A stretch of DNA of 22,523 bases from Steinernema hermaphroditum (taxonomy: Eukaryota; Nematoda; Chromadorea; Rhabditida; Steinernematidae), in the NCBI GenBank assembly GCA_030435675.1, contig JAUCMV010000041.1:1-22523 (forward strand), read 5' to 3'. Position 1 is the stretch's first letter. Every line of letters begins with the position of its first letter. Made by a program: the position numbers and the translations under genes. Of the stretch, positions 9,698 through 20,112 are shown in pieces. Below the pieces are notes generated by a model. It had not been told where the DNA came from. It ran no database searches and saw only the letters and a list, made by a program, of their open reading frames with translations.

Positions 9698-11551
9698 GAT
9701 TGGATCTTGTAGAACTGCACGAGCCTGATCGAACGCGCCTACTCTCGTTGGATTTACTGTGGACTATCTTAGTTTCCTGCAAAACTTTCAATTCGAGACA
9801 GCAGGGCCCTTGCTCATACAAAGAGTTATGCATCTGACCCCTCCGCTCCAATTTTTATGATTGGATCTTGTAGAACTGCACGAGCCTGATCGAACGCGCC
9901 TATTCCCGTTGGGATTACTGTGGACTATCTTAGTTTCCTGCAAAACTTTCAATTCGAGACAGCAGGGCCTTGCTCACACCAAGAGTTCTGCATCTGACCC
10001 TCCTGCTCCAAAGTACCATAGCATTTTTATGATTGGATCTTGTAGAACTGCACGAGCCTGATCGAACGCGCCTACTCTCGTTGGATTTACTGTGGACTAT
10101 CTTAGTTTCCTGCAAAACTTTCAATTCGAGACAGCAGGGCCCTTGCTCATACAAAGAGTTATGCATCTGACCCCTCCGCTCCAATTTTTATGATTGGATC
10201 TTGTAGAACTGCACGAGCCTGATCGAACGCGCCTATTCCCGTTGGGATTACTGTGGTCTATCTTAGTTTCCTGCAAAACTTTCAATTCGAGACAGATAGG
10301 GCCTTGCTCACACCAAGAGCACTGCATCTGACCCTCCTGTTCCAAATTACCATAGCATTTTTATGATTGGATCTTGTAGAACTGCACGAGCCTGATCGAA
10401 CGCGCCTACTCTCGTTGGATTTCCTGTGGACTATCTTAGTTTCCTGCAAAACTTTCAATTCGAGACAGATAGGGCCTTGTTTATACAAAGAGTTCTGCAT
10501 CTGACCCTCCTGCTCCAAAGTACCATAGCATTTTTATGATTGGATCTTGTAGAACTGCACGAGCCTGATCGAACGCGCCTACTCTCGTTGGATTTCCTGT
10601 GGACTATCTTAGTTTCCTGCAAAACTTTCAATTCGAGACAGATAGGGCCTTGTTTATACAAAGAGTTCTGCATCTGACCCTCCTGCTCCAAAGTACCATA
10701 GCATTTTTATGATTGGATCTTGTAGAACTGCACGAGCCTGATCGAACGCGCCTACTCTCGTTGGATTTCCTGTGGACTATCTTAGTTTCCTGCAAAACTT
10801 TCAATTCGAGACAGATAGGGCCTTGTTTATACAAAGAGTTCTGCATCTGACCCTCCTGCTCCAAAGTACCATAGCATTTTTATGATTGGATCTTGTAGAA
10901 CTGCACGAGCCTGATCGAACGCGCCTACTCTCGTTGGATTTACTGTGGACTATCTTAGTTTCCTGCAAAACTTTCAATTCGAGACAGCAGGGCCCTTGCT
11001 CATACAAAGAGTTATGCATCTGACCCCTCCGCTCCAATTTTTATGATTGGATCTTGTAGAACTGCACGAGCCTGATCGAACGCGCCTACTCTCGTTGGAT
11101 TTACTGTGGACTATCTTAGTTTCCTGCAAAACTTTCAATTCGAGACAGCAGGGCCCTTGCTCATACAAAGAGTTATGCATCTGACGCCTCCGCTCCAATT
11201 TTTATGATTGGATCTTGTAGAACTGCACGAGCCTGATCGAACGCGCCTACTCTCGTTGGATTTCCTGTGGACTATCTTAGTTTCCTGCAAAACTTTCAAT
11301 TCGAGACAGATAGGGCCTTGTTTATACAAAGAGTTCTGCATCTGACCCTCCTGCTCCAAAGTACCATAGCATTTTTATGATTGGATCTTGTAGAACTGCA
11401 CGAGCCTGATCGAACGCGCCTACTCTCGTTGGATTTCCTGTGGACTATCTTAGTTTCCTGCAAAACTTTCAATTCGAGACAGATAGGGCCTTGTTTATAC
11501 AAAGAGTTCTGCATCTGACCCTCCTGCTCCAAAGTACCATAGCATTTTTAT
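9698..11551 (+). repeat. Higher-order phrase 6, 11 monomers, 1854 bp, copy of phrase 5
   Basis: Monomer starts and types: 9698 C, 9859 L, 10031 C, 10192 W, 10365 K, 10538 K, 10711 K, 10884 C, 11045 C', 11206 K, 11379 K. Every monomer start is exactly 1854 bp after its counterpart in phrase 5. Shared private markers include GACGCCTCC in C' and the AGAGTTCTG form of L. The identity continues about six monomers into phrase 7 (C-L-C-W-K-K). It ends near 12565, where phrase 7 has C in place of the third K. Confidence 0.95.
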
Positions 11552-13235
11552 GATTGGATCTTGTAGAACTGCACGAGCCTGATCGAACGCGCCTACTCTC
11601 GTTGGATTTACTGTGGACTATCTTAGTTTCCTGCAAAACTTTCAATTCGAGACAGCAGGGCCCTTGCTCATACAAAGAGTTATGCATCTGACCCCTCCGC
11701 TCCAATTTTTATGATTGGATCTTGTAGAACTGCACGAGCCTGATCGAACGCGCCTATTCCCGTTGGGATTACTGTGGACTATCTTAGTTTCCTGCAAAAC
11801 TTTCAATTCGAGACAGCAGGGCCTTGCTCACACCAAGAGTTCTGCATCTGACCCTCCTGCTCCAAAGTACCATAGCATTTTTATGATTGGATCTTGTAGA
11901 ACTGCACGAGCCTGATCGAACGCGCCTACTCTCGTTGGATTTACTGTGGACTATCTTAGTTTCCTGCAAAACTTTCAATTCGAGACAGCAGGGCCCTTGC
12001 TCATACAAAGAGTTATGCATCTGACCCCTCCGCTCCAATTTTTATGATTGGATCTTGTAGAACTGCACGAGCCTGATCGAACGCGCCTATTCCCGTTGGG
12101 ATTACTGTGGTCTATCTTAGTTTCCTGCAAAACTTTCAATTCGAGACAGATAGGGCCTTGCTCACACCAAGAGCACTGCATCTGACCCTCCTGTTCCAAA
12201 TTACCATAGCATTTTTATGATTGGATCTTGTAGAACTGCACGAGCCTGATCGAACGCGCCTACTCTCGTTGGATTTCCTGTGGACTATCTTAGTTTCCTG
12301 CAAAACTTTCAATTCGAGACAGATAGGGCCTTGTTTATACAAAGAGTTCTGCATCTGACCCTCCTGCTCCAAAGTACCATAGCATTTTTATGATTGGATC
12401 TTGTAGAACTGCACGAGCCTGATCGAACGCGCCTACTCTCGTTGGATTTCCTGTGGACTATCTTAGTTTCCTGCAAAACTTTCAATTCGAGACAGATAGG
12501 GCCTTGTTTATACAAAGAGTTCTGCATCTGACCCTCCTGCTCCAAAGTACCATAGCATTTTTATGATTGGATCTTGTAGAACTGCACGAGCCTGATCGAA
12601 CGCGCCTACTCTCGTTGGATTTACTGTGGACTATCTTAGTTTCCTGCAAAACTTTCAATTCGAGACAGCAGGGCCCTTGCTCATACAAAGAGTTATGCAT
12701 CTGACCCCTCCGCTCCATATTTTTATGATTGGATCTTGTAGAACTGCACGAGCCTGATCGAACGCGCCTACTCTCGTTGGATTTACTGTGGACTATCTTA
12801 GTTTCCTGCAAAACTTTCAATTCGAGACAGCAGGGCCCTTGCTCATACAAAGAGTTATGCATCTGACCCCCCTCCGCTCCAATTTTTATGATTGGATCTT
12901 GTAGAACTGCACGAGCCTGATCGAACGCGCCTATTCCCGTTGGGATTACTGTGGTCTATCTTAGTTTCCTGCAAAACTTTCAATTCGAGACAGATAGGGC
13001 CTTGCTCACACCAAGAGCACTGCATCTGACCCTCCTGTTCCAAATTACCATAGCATTTTTATGATTGGATCTTGTAGAACTGCACGAGCCTGATCGAACG
13101 CGCCTACTCTCGTTGGATTTACTGTGGACTATCTTAGTTTCCTGCAAAACTTTCAATTCGAGACAGATAGGGCCTTGTTCATACAAAGAGTTCTGCATCT
13201 GACCCTCCTGCTCCAAAGTACCATAGCATTTTTAC
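11552..13235 (+). repeat. Higher-order phrase 7, 10 monomers, 1684 bp, copy of phrase 3
   Basis: Monomer starts and types: 11552 C, 11713 L, 11885 C, 12046 W, 12219 K, 12392 K, 12565 C, 12727 C, 12890 W, 13063 E. The order equals phrase 3, 6241 bp to the left, including the TTTTTACG end after the E monomer. It is 3 bp longer. The C at 12565 ends CTCCATATTTTTATG (162 bp), and the C at 12727 reads GACCCCCCTCC (163 bp). The small differences show that the copy is not perfectly fresh, or that these spots change quickly. Confidence 0.92.
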
Positions 13236-14087
13236 GATTGGATCTTGTAGAACTGCACGAGCCTGATCGAACGCGCCTACTCTCGTTGGATTTACTGTGG
13301 ACTATCTTAGTTTCCTGCAAAACTTTCAATTCGAGACAGCAGGGCCCTTGCTCATACAAAGAGTTATGCATCTGACCCCTCCGCTCCTATTTTTATGATT
13401 GGATCTTGTAGAACTGCACGAGCCTGATCGAACGCGCCTATTCCCGTTGGGATTACTGTGGACTATCTTAGTTTCCTGCAAAACTTTCAATTCGAGACAG
13501 CAGGGCCTTGCTCACACCAAGAGCTCTGCATCTGACCCTCCTGCTCCAAAGTACCATAGCATTTTTATGATTGGATCTTGTAGAACTGCACGAGCCTGAT
13601 CGAACGCGCCTACTCTCGTTGGATTTCCTGTGGACTATCTTAGTTTCCTGCAAAACTTTCAATTCGAGACAGATAGGGCCTTGTTTATACAAAGAGTTCT
13701 GCATCTGACCCTCCTGCTCCAAAGTACCATAGCATTTTTATGACTGGATCTTGTAGAACTGCACGAGCCTGATCGAACGCGCCTATTCCCGTTGGGATTA
13801 CTGTGGTCTATCTTAGTTTCCTGCAAAACTTTCAATTCGAGACAGATAGGGCCTTGCTCACACCAAGAGCACTGCATCTGACCCTCCTGTTCCAAATTAC
13901 CATAGCATTTTTATGATTGGATCTTGTAGAACTGCACGAGCCTGATCGAACGCGCCTACTCTCGTTGGATTTCCTGTGGACTATCTTAGTTTCCTGCAAA
14001 ACTTTCAATTCGAGACAGATAGGGCCTTGTTTATACAAAGAGTTCTGCATCTGACCCTCCTGCTCCAAAGTACCATAGCATTTTTAT
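11552..14087 (+). repeat. Second-order repeat, right copy (phrase 7 and start of phrase 8)
   Basis: This is the partner of 5311-7843. Differences I can see are confined to the C-type length hotspot: CCATATTTTT near 12715, GACCCCCCTCC near 12866 and CTCCTATTTTT near 13386. After 14087 the similarity in order ends, because the left copy continues into C-L (phrase 5) and this copy continues with K-K-C-C. The right copy is thus a truncated or recombined start of a second 6.24-kb unit. Confidence 0.87.
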
Positions 14088-15276
14088 GATTGGATCTTGT
14101 AGAACTGCACGAGCCTGATCGAACGCGCCTACTCTCGTTGGATTTCCTGTGGACTATCTTAGTTTCCTGCAAAACTTTCAATTCGAGACAGATAGGGCCT
14201 TGTTTATACAAAGAGTTCTGCATCTGACCCTCCTGCTCCAAAGTACCATAGCATTTTTATGATTGGATCTTGTAGAACTGCACGAGCCTGATCGAACGCG
14301 CCTACTCTCGTTGGATTTCCTGTGGACTATCTTAGTTTCCTGCAAAACTTTCAATTCGAGACAGATAGGGCCTTGTTTATACAAAGAGTTCTGCATCTGA
14401 CCCTCCTGCTCCAAAGTACCATAGCATTTTTATGATTGGATCTTGTAGAACTGCACGAGCCTGATCGAACGCGCCTACTCTCGTTGGATTTACTGTGGAC
14501 TATCTTAGTTTCCTGCAAAACTTTCAATTCGAGACAGCAGGGCCCTTGCTCATACAAAGAGTTATGCATCTGACCCCTCCGCTCCATATTTTTATGATTG
14601 GATCTTGTAGAACTGCACGAGCCTGATCGAACGCGCCTACTCTCGTTGGATTTACTGTGGACTATCTTAGTTTCCTGCAAAACTTTCAATTCGAGACAGC
14701 AGGGCCCTTGCTCATACAAAGAGTTATGCATCTGACCCCTCCGCTCCATATTTTTATGATTGGATCTTGTAGAACTGCACGAGCCTGATCGAACGCGCCT
14801 ATTCCCGTTGGGATTACTGTGGTCTATCTTAGTTTCCTGCAAAACTTTCAATTCGAGACAGATAGGGCCTTGCTCACACCAAGAGCACTGCATCTGACCC
14901 TCCTGTTCCAAATTACCATAGCATTTTTATGATTGGATCTTGTAGAACTGCACGAGCCTGATCGAACGCGCCTACTCTCGTTGGATTTCCTGTGGACTAT
15001 CTTAGTTTCCTGCAAAACTTTCAATTCGAGACAGATAGGGCCTTGTTTATACAAAGAGTTCTGCATCTGACCCTCCTGCTCCAAAGTACCATAGCATTTT
15101 TATGATTGGATCTTGTAGAACTGCACGAGCCTGATCGAACGCGCCTACTCTCGTTGGATTTCCTGTGGACTATCTTAGTTTCCTGCAAAACTTTCAATTC
15201 GAGACAGATAGGGCCTTGTTCATACAAAGAGTTCTGCATCTGACCCTCCTGCTCCAAAGTACCATAGCATTTTTAT
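13236..15276 (+). repeat. Higher-order phrase 8, 12 monomers, 2041 bp, hybrid phrase
   Basis: Monomer starts and types: 13236 C, 13397 L, 13569 K, 13742 W, 13915 K, 14088 K, 14261 K, 14434 C, 14596 C, 14758 W, 14931 K, 15104 E2. The first five monomers copy phrase 4 with the same GAGCTC in L and GACTGG in W. The rest (K-K-C-C-W-K-E2) does not follow phrase 4 and resembles the second half of a longer phrase. The hybrid could come from an exchange in the K run following W. C lengths are 161, 162 and 162 bp, with ends CTCCTATTTTTATG and twice CTCCATATTTTTATG. The E2 at 15104 has the K front and the TTCATAC end. Confidence 0.9.
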
Positions 15277-15954
15277 GATTGGATCTTGTAGAACTGCACG
15301 AGCCTGATCGAACGCGCCTACTCTCGTTGGATTTACTGTGGACTATCTTAGTTTCCTGCAAAACTTTCAATTCGAGACAGCAGGGCCCTTGCTCATACAA
15401 AGAGTTATGCATCTGACCCCTCCGCTCCAAAGTACCATAATTTTTATGATTGGATCTTGTAGAACTGCACGAGCCTGATCGAACGCGCCTATTCCCGTTG
15501 GGATTACTGTGGACTATCTTAGTTTCCTGCAAAACTTTCAATTAGAGACAGCAGGGCCTTGCTCACACCAAGAGCTCTGCATCTGACCCTCCTGCTCCAA
15601 AGTACCATAGCATTTTTATGATTGGATCTTGTAGAACTGCACGAGCCTGATCGAACGCGCCTACTCTCGTTGGATTTACTGTGGACTATCTTAGTTTCCT
15701 GCAAAACTTTCAATTCGAGACAGATAGGGCCTTGTTCATACAAAGAGTTCTGCATCTGACCCTCCTGCTCCAAAGTACCATAGCATTTTTACGATTGGAT
15801 CTTGTAGAACTGCACGAGCCTGATCGAACGCGCCTACTCTCGTTGGATTTACTGTGGACTATCTTAGTTTCCTGCAAAACTTTCAATTCGAGACAGCAGG
15901 GCCCTTGCTCATACAAAGAGTTATGCATCTGACCCCTCCGCTCCAAATTTTTAT
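15277..15954 (+). repeat. Short phrase 9 (C-L-E-C), transition to right domain
   Basis: Monomer starts and types: 15277 C (171 bp), 15448 L, 15620 E, 15793 C (162 bp). This is the last C-L opening in the window and holds the last shortened C monomers. The C at 15277 retains most of the normal end (CTCCAAAGTACCATAATT), a minimal 2-bp loss. The L at 15448 has AATTAGAG at 15540-15547 where all other copies I read have ATTCGAG or GATTCGAG, so it lacks one CpG. E ends with TTTTTACG. To the right of 15955, monomers keep full or greater length. Confidence 0.88.
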
Positions 15955-16127
15955 GATTGGATCTTGTAGAACTGCACGAGCCTGATCGAACGCGCCTACT
16001 CTCGTTGGATTTACTGTGGACTATCTTAGTTTCCTGCAAAACTTTCGATTCGAGACAGATAGGACCTTGTTCATACAAAGAGTTCTGCATCTGACCCTCC
16101 TGCTCCAAAGTACCATAGCATTTTTAT

Positions 16128-16300
16128 GATTCTATCTTGTAGAACTGCACGAGCCTGATCGAACGCGCCTACTCTCGTTGGATTTACTGTGGACTATCTT
16201 AGTTTCCTGCAAAACTTTCGATTCGAGACAGATAGGACCTTGTTCATACAAAGAGTTCTGCATCTGACCCTCCTGCTCCAAAGTACCATAGCATTTTTAC
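16128..16300 (+). repeat. G-type monomer with GATTCTATC opening
   Basis: G has ACTTTCGATTCGAGAC, which adds a CpG, and GATAGGACCTTG where others have GATAGGGCC. This copy also opens GATTCTATC instead of GATTGGATC. Three G copies occur (15955, 16128 and 17684), plus a chimera at 17857 that keeps only the left G marker and again opens GATTCTATC. G is confined to 15955-18029 and so marks a locally amplified variant. Confidence 0.85.
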
Positions 16301-16992
16301 GATTGGATCTTGTAGAACTGCACGAGCCTGATCGAACGCGCCTACTCTCGTTGGATTTCCTGTGGACTATCTTAGTTTCCTGCAAAACTTTCAATTCGAG
16401 ACAGATAGGGCCTTGTTCATACAAAGAGTTCTGCATCTGACCCTCCTGCTCCAAAGTACCATAGCATTTTTATGACTGGATCTTGTAGAACTGCACGAGC
16501 CTGATCGAACGCGCCTACTCTCGTTGGATTTACTGTGGACTATCTTAGTTTCCTGCAAAACTTTCAATTCGAGACAGATAGGGCCTTGTTTATACAAAGA
16601 GTTCTGCATCTGACCCTCCTGCTCCAAAGTACTATAGCATTTTTATGATTGGATCTTGTAGAACTGCACGAGCCTGATCGAGCGCGCCTACTCTCGTTGG
16701 ATTTACTGTGGACTATCTTAGTTTCCTGCAAAACTTTCAATTCGAGACAGCAGGGCCCTTGCTCATACAAAGAGTTATGCATCTGACCCTCCTGCTCCAA
16801 AGTACCATAGCATTTTTATGATTGGATCTTGTAGAACTGCACGAGCCTGATCGAACGCGCCTACTCTCGTTGGATTTCCTGTGGACTATCTTAGTTTCCT
16901 GCAAAACTTTCAATTCGAGACAGATAGGGCCTTGTTCATACAAAGAGTTCTGCATCTGACCCTCCTGCTCCAAAGTACCATAGCATTTTTAT

Positions 16993-17165
16993 GACTGGAT
17001 CTTGTAGAACTGCACGAGCCTGATCGAACGCGCCTACTCTCGTTGGATTTACTGTGGACTATCTTAGTTTCCTGCAAAACTTTCAATTCGAGACAGCAGG
17101 GCCCTTGCTCACACCAAGAGCTCTGCATCTGACCCTCCTGCTCCAAAGTACCATAGCATTTTTAT
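16993..17165 (+). repeat. Chimeric monomer: C-type left, L-type right
   Basis: The left part has the CTACTCTCGTTGGATTTAC front and CAGCAGGGCCC of C. From 17111 it reads ACACCAAGAGCTCTG and GACCCTCC, the L form. The switch lies in the short shared stretch TTGCTCA near 17104-17111. The next monomer (17166) is a complete L with the same AGAGCTCTG, so the right part could have been copied from its neighbour by gene conversion. The monomer opens GACTGG. Confidence 0.8.
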
Positions 17166-17856
17166 GATTGGATCTTGTAGAACTGCACGAGCCTGATCGA
17201 ACGCGCCTATTCCCGTTGGGATTACTGTGGACTATCTTAGTTTCCTGCAAAACTTTCAATTCGAGACAGCAGGGCCTTGCTCACACCAAGAGCTCTGCAT
17301 CTGACCCTCCTGCTCCAAAGTACCATAGCATTTTTATGATTGGATCTTGTAGAACTGCACGAGCCTGATCGAACGCGCCTACTCTCGTTGGATTTACTGT
17401 GGACTATCTTAGTTTCCTGCAAAACTTTCAATTCGAGACAGATAGGGCCTTGTTTATACAAAGAGTTCTGCATCTGACCCTCCTGCTCCAAAGTACTATA
17501 GCATTTTTATGATTGGATCTTGTAGAACTGCACGAGCCTGATCGAGCGCGCCTACTCTCGTTGGATTTACTGTGGACTATCTTAGTTTCCTGCAAAACTT
17601 TCAATTCGAGACAGCAGGGCCCTTGCTCATACAAAGAGTTATGCATCTGACCCTCCTGCTCCAAAGTACCATAGCATTTTTATGATTGGATCTTGTAGAA
17701 CTGCACGAGCCTGATCGAACGCGCCTACTCTCGTTGGATTTACTGTGGACTATCTTAGTTTCCTGCAAAACTTTCGATTCGAGACAGATAGGACCTTGTT
17801 CATACAAAGAGTTCTGCATCTGACCCTCCTGCTCCAAAGTACCATAGCATTTTTAT

Positions 17857-18029
17857 GATTCTATCTTGTAGAACTGCACGAGCCTGATCGAACGCGCCTA
17901 CTCTCGTTGGATTTACTGTGGACTATCTTAGTTTCCTGCAAAACTTTCGATTCGAGACAGCAGGGCCCTTGCTCATACAAAGAGTTATGCATCTGACCCT
18001 CCTGCTCCAAAGTACCATAGCATTTTTAT
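17857..18029 (+). repeat. Chimeric monomer: G-type left, C-type right
   Basis: The left part has GATTCTATC and TTTCGATTCG of the G pair. From about 17958 it reads CAGCAGGGCCCTTGCTC and TTATGCATC of C2. The switch falls within the roughly ten shared bases ATTCGAGACA, that is, inside the CENP-B-box-like segment. Its counterpart 1729 bp to the left (16128) is a complete G monomer, which gives the unrecombined parent arrangement. Confidence 0.85.
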
Positions 18030-18548
18030 GATTGGATCTTGTAGAACTGCACGAGCCTGATCGAACGCGCCTACTCTCGTTGGATTTCCTGTGGACTATC
18101 TTAGTTTCCTGCAAAACTTTCAATTCGAGACAGATAGGGCCTTGTTCATACAAAGAGTTCTGCATCTGACCCTCCTGCTCCAAAGTACCATAGCATTTTT
18201 ATGATTGGATCTTGTAGAACTGCACGAGCCTGATCGAACGCGCCTACTCTCGTTGGATTTACTGTGGACTATCTTAGTTTCCTGCAAAACTTTCAATTCG
18301 AGACAGCAGGGCCCTTGCTCATACAAAGAGTTATGCATCTGACCCTCCTGCTCCAAAGTACCATAGCATTTTTATGATTGGATCTTGTAGAACTGCACGA
18401 GCCTGATCGAACGCGCCTACTCTCGTTGGATTTCCTGTGGACTATCTTAGTTTCCTGCAAAACTTTCAATTCGAGACAGATAGGGCCTTGTTCATACAAA
18501 GAGTTCTGCATCTGACCCTCCTGCTCCAAAGTACCATAGCATTTTTAT

Positions 18549-18723
18549 GATTGGATCTTGTAGAACTGCACGAGCCTGATCGAACGCGCCTACTCTCGTT
18601 GGATTTACTGTGGACTATCTTAGTTTCCTGCAAAACTTTCAATTCGAGACAGACAGGGCCCTTGCTCATACAAAGAGTTCTGCATCTGACCCCTCCTGCT
18701 CCAAAGTACCATAGCATTTTTAT
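18549..18723 (+). repeat. D-type monomer (175 bp), longest common form
   Basis: D reads ATTCGAGACAGACAGGGCCC, followed by TTGCTCATAC, AGAGTTCTG and GACCCCTCCTGCTCC. The GACAGACAGG segment has the A of GATAGG-type copies and the CAGGGCCC of C, so it looks like a union of the two. Together with one additional C in the CCCC tract this gives 175 bp. D occurs at 18549, 19070, 19418 and 19766. D-like forms with GATAGGGCCC lie at 20286 and 20979. Confidence 0.82.
18642..18658 (+). other. CENP-B-box-like motif in D monomer (one mismatch, different position)
   Basis: Bases 18643-18657 read TTCGAGACAGACAGG. Against TTCGnnnnAnnCGGG this keeps the C that C-type monomers lack but has A in place of the first G of GGG (8 of 9). 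D therefore reaches the same score as C by a different base. The site recurs in each D copy (near 19164, 19512 and 19860). It is an independent near match, and not a proven protein-binding site. Confidence 0.4.
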
Positions 18724-20112
18724 GATTGGATCTTGTAGAACTGCACGAGCCTGATCGAACGCGCCTATTCCCGTTGGGATTACTGTGGACTATCTTAGTT
18801 TCCTGCAAAACTTTCAATTCGAGACAGACAGGGCCTTGCTCACACCAAGAGCTCTGCATCTGACCCTCCTGCTCCAAAGTACCATAGCATTTTTATGATT
18901 GGATCTTGTAGAACTGCACGAGCCTGATCGAACGCGCCTACTCTCGTTGGATTTACTGTGGACTATCTTAGTTTCCTGCAAAACTTTCAATTCGAGACAG
19001 ATAGGGCCTTGTTCATACAAAGAGTTCTGCATCTGACCCTCCTGCTCCAAAGTACCATAGCATTTTTATGATTGGATCTTGTAGAACTGCACGAGCCTGA
19101 TCGAACGCGCCTACTCTCGTTGGATTTACTGTGGACTATCTTAGTTTCCTGCAAAACTTTCAATTCGAGACAGACAGGGCCCTTGCTCATACAAAGAGTT
19201 CTGCATCTGACCCCTCCTGCTCCAAAGTACCATATCATTTTTATGATTGGATCTTGTAGAACTGCACGAGCCTGATCGAACGCGCCTATTCCCGTTGGGA
19301 TTACTGTGGACTATCTTAGTTTCCTGCAAAACTTTCAATTCGAGACAGATAGGGCCTTGTTCACACCAAGAGTTCTGCATCTGACCCTCCTGCTCCAAAG
19401 TACCATAGCATTTTTATGATTGGATCTTGTAGAACTGCACGAGCCTGATCGAACGCGCCTACTCTCGTTGGATTTACTGTGGACTATCTTAGTTTCCTGC
19501 AAAACTTTCAATTCGAGACAGACAGGGCCCTTGCTCATACAAAGAGTTCTGCATCTGACCCCTCCTGCTCCAAAGTACCATAGCATTTTTATGATTGGAT
19601 CTTGTAGAACTGCAGGAGCCTGATCGAACGCGCCTACTCTCGTTGGATTTCCTGTGGACTATCTTAGTTTCCTGCAAAACTTTCAATTCGAGACAGATAG
19701 GGCCTTGTTCATACAAAGAGTTCTGCATCTGACCCTCCTGCTCCAAAGTACCATAGCATTTTTATGATTGGATCTTGTAGAACTGCACGAGCCTGATCGA
19801 ACGCGCCTACTCTCGTTGGATTTACTGTGGACTATCTTAGTTTCCTGCAAAACTTTCAATTCGAGACAGACAGGGCCCTTGCTCATACAAAGAGTTCTGC
19901 ATCTGACCCTCCTGCTCCAAAGTACCATAGCATTTTTATGATTGGATCTTGTAGAACTGCACGAGCCTGATCGAACGCGCCTACTCCCGTTGGATTTCCT
20001 GTGGACTATCTTAGTTTCCTGCAAAACTTTCAATTCGAGACAGATAGGGCCTTGTTCATACAAAGAGTTCTGCATCTGACCCTCCTGCTCCAAAGTACCA
20101 TAGCATTTTTAT

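Larger units (their letters stand above)
15955..18548 (+). repeat. Right domain block 1, full-length G/E2/K2/C2 monomers
   Basis: Monomer starts and types: 15955 G, 16128 G, 16301 E2, 16474 K2, 16647 C2, 16820 E2, 16993 C-L chimera, 17166 L, 17338 K2, 17511 C2, 17684 G, 17857 G-C chimera, 18030 E2, 18203 C2, 18376 E2. Internal copies are visible. K2-C2 with GTACTATAGC followed by CGAGCGCGCC recurs at an offset of 864 bp (16474 and 17338). The monomer opening GATTCTATC recurs at an offset of 1729 bp (16128 and 17857), each time after a G monomer. C2 monomers here have GACCCTCCTGCTCC and no deletion. Confidence 0.88.
18549..20112 (+). repeat. Right domain block 2, D-containing dimers and trimers
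   Basis: Monomer starts and types: 18549 D, 18724 L-like, 18897 E, 19070 D, 19245 L/E mosaic, 19418 D, 19593 E2, 19766 D, 19940 E2. D carries GACAGACAGGGCCC. Three D copies have an added C in GACCCCTCCTGC and are 175 bp; the D at 19766 lacks it and is 174 bp. D recurs every 521, 348 and 348 bp (three, two and two monomers), so this stretch has a short higher-order period unlike the 11-monomer phrases. The D at 19070 ends CATATCATTTTT, and the E2 at 19593 has GCAGGAGCC in place of GCACGAGCC. Confidence 0.85.

Noticed and set aside
14351..14911. The longest open frame, 186 codons on the minus strand, looking like a three-repeat protein; also frames of 115-136 codons near 2550, 12482, 15194, 15710, 19683, 20203 and 21936.
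   Set aside because: They appear where spacings between successive monomers, singly or combined, are multiples of three (162 or 174 bp), which keeps the same frame open across the boundary. Length is explained by indels, not coding selection.
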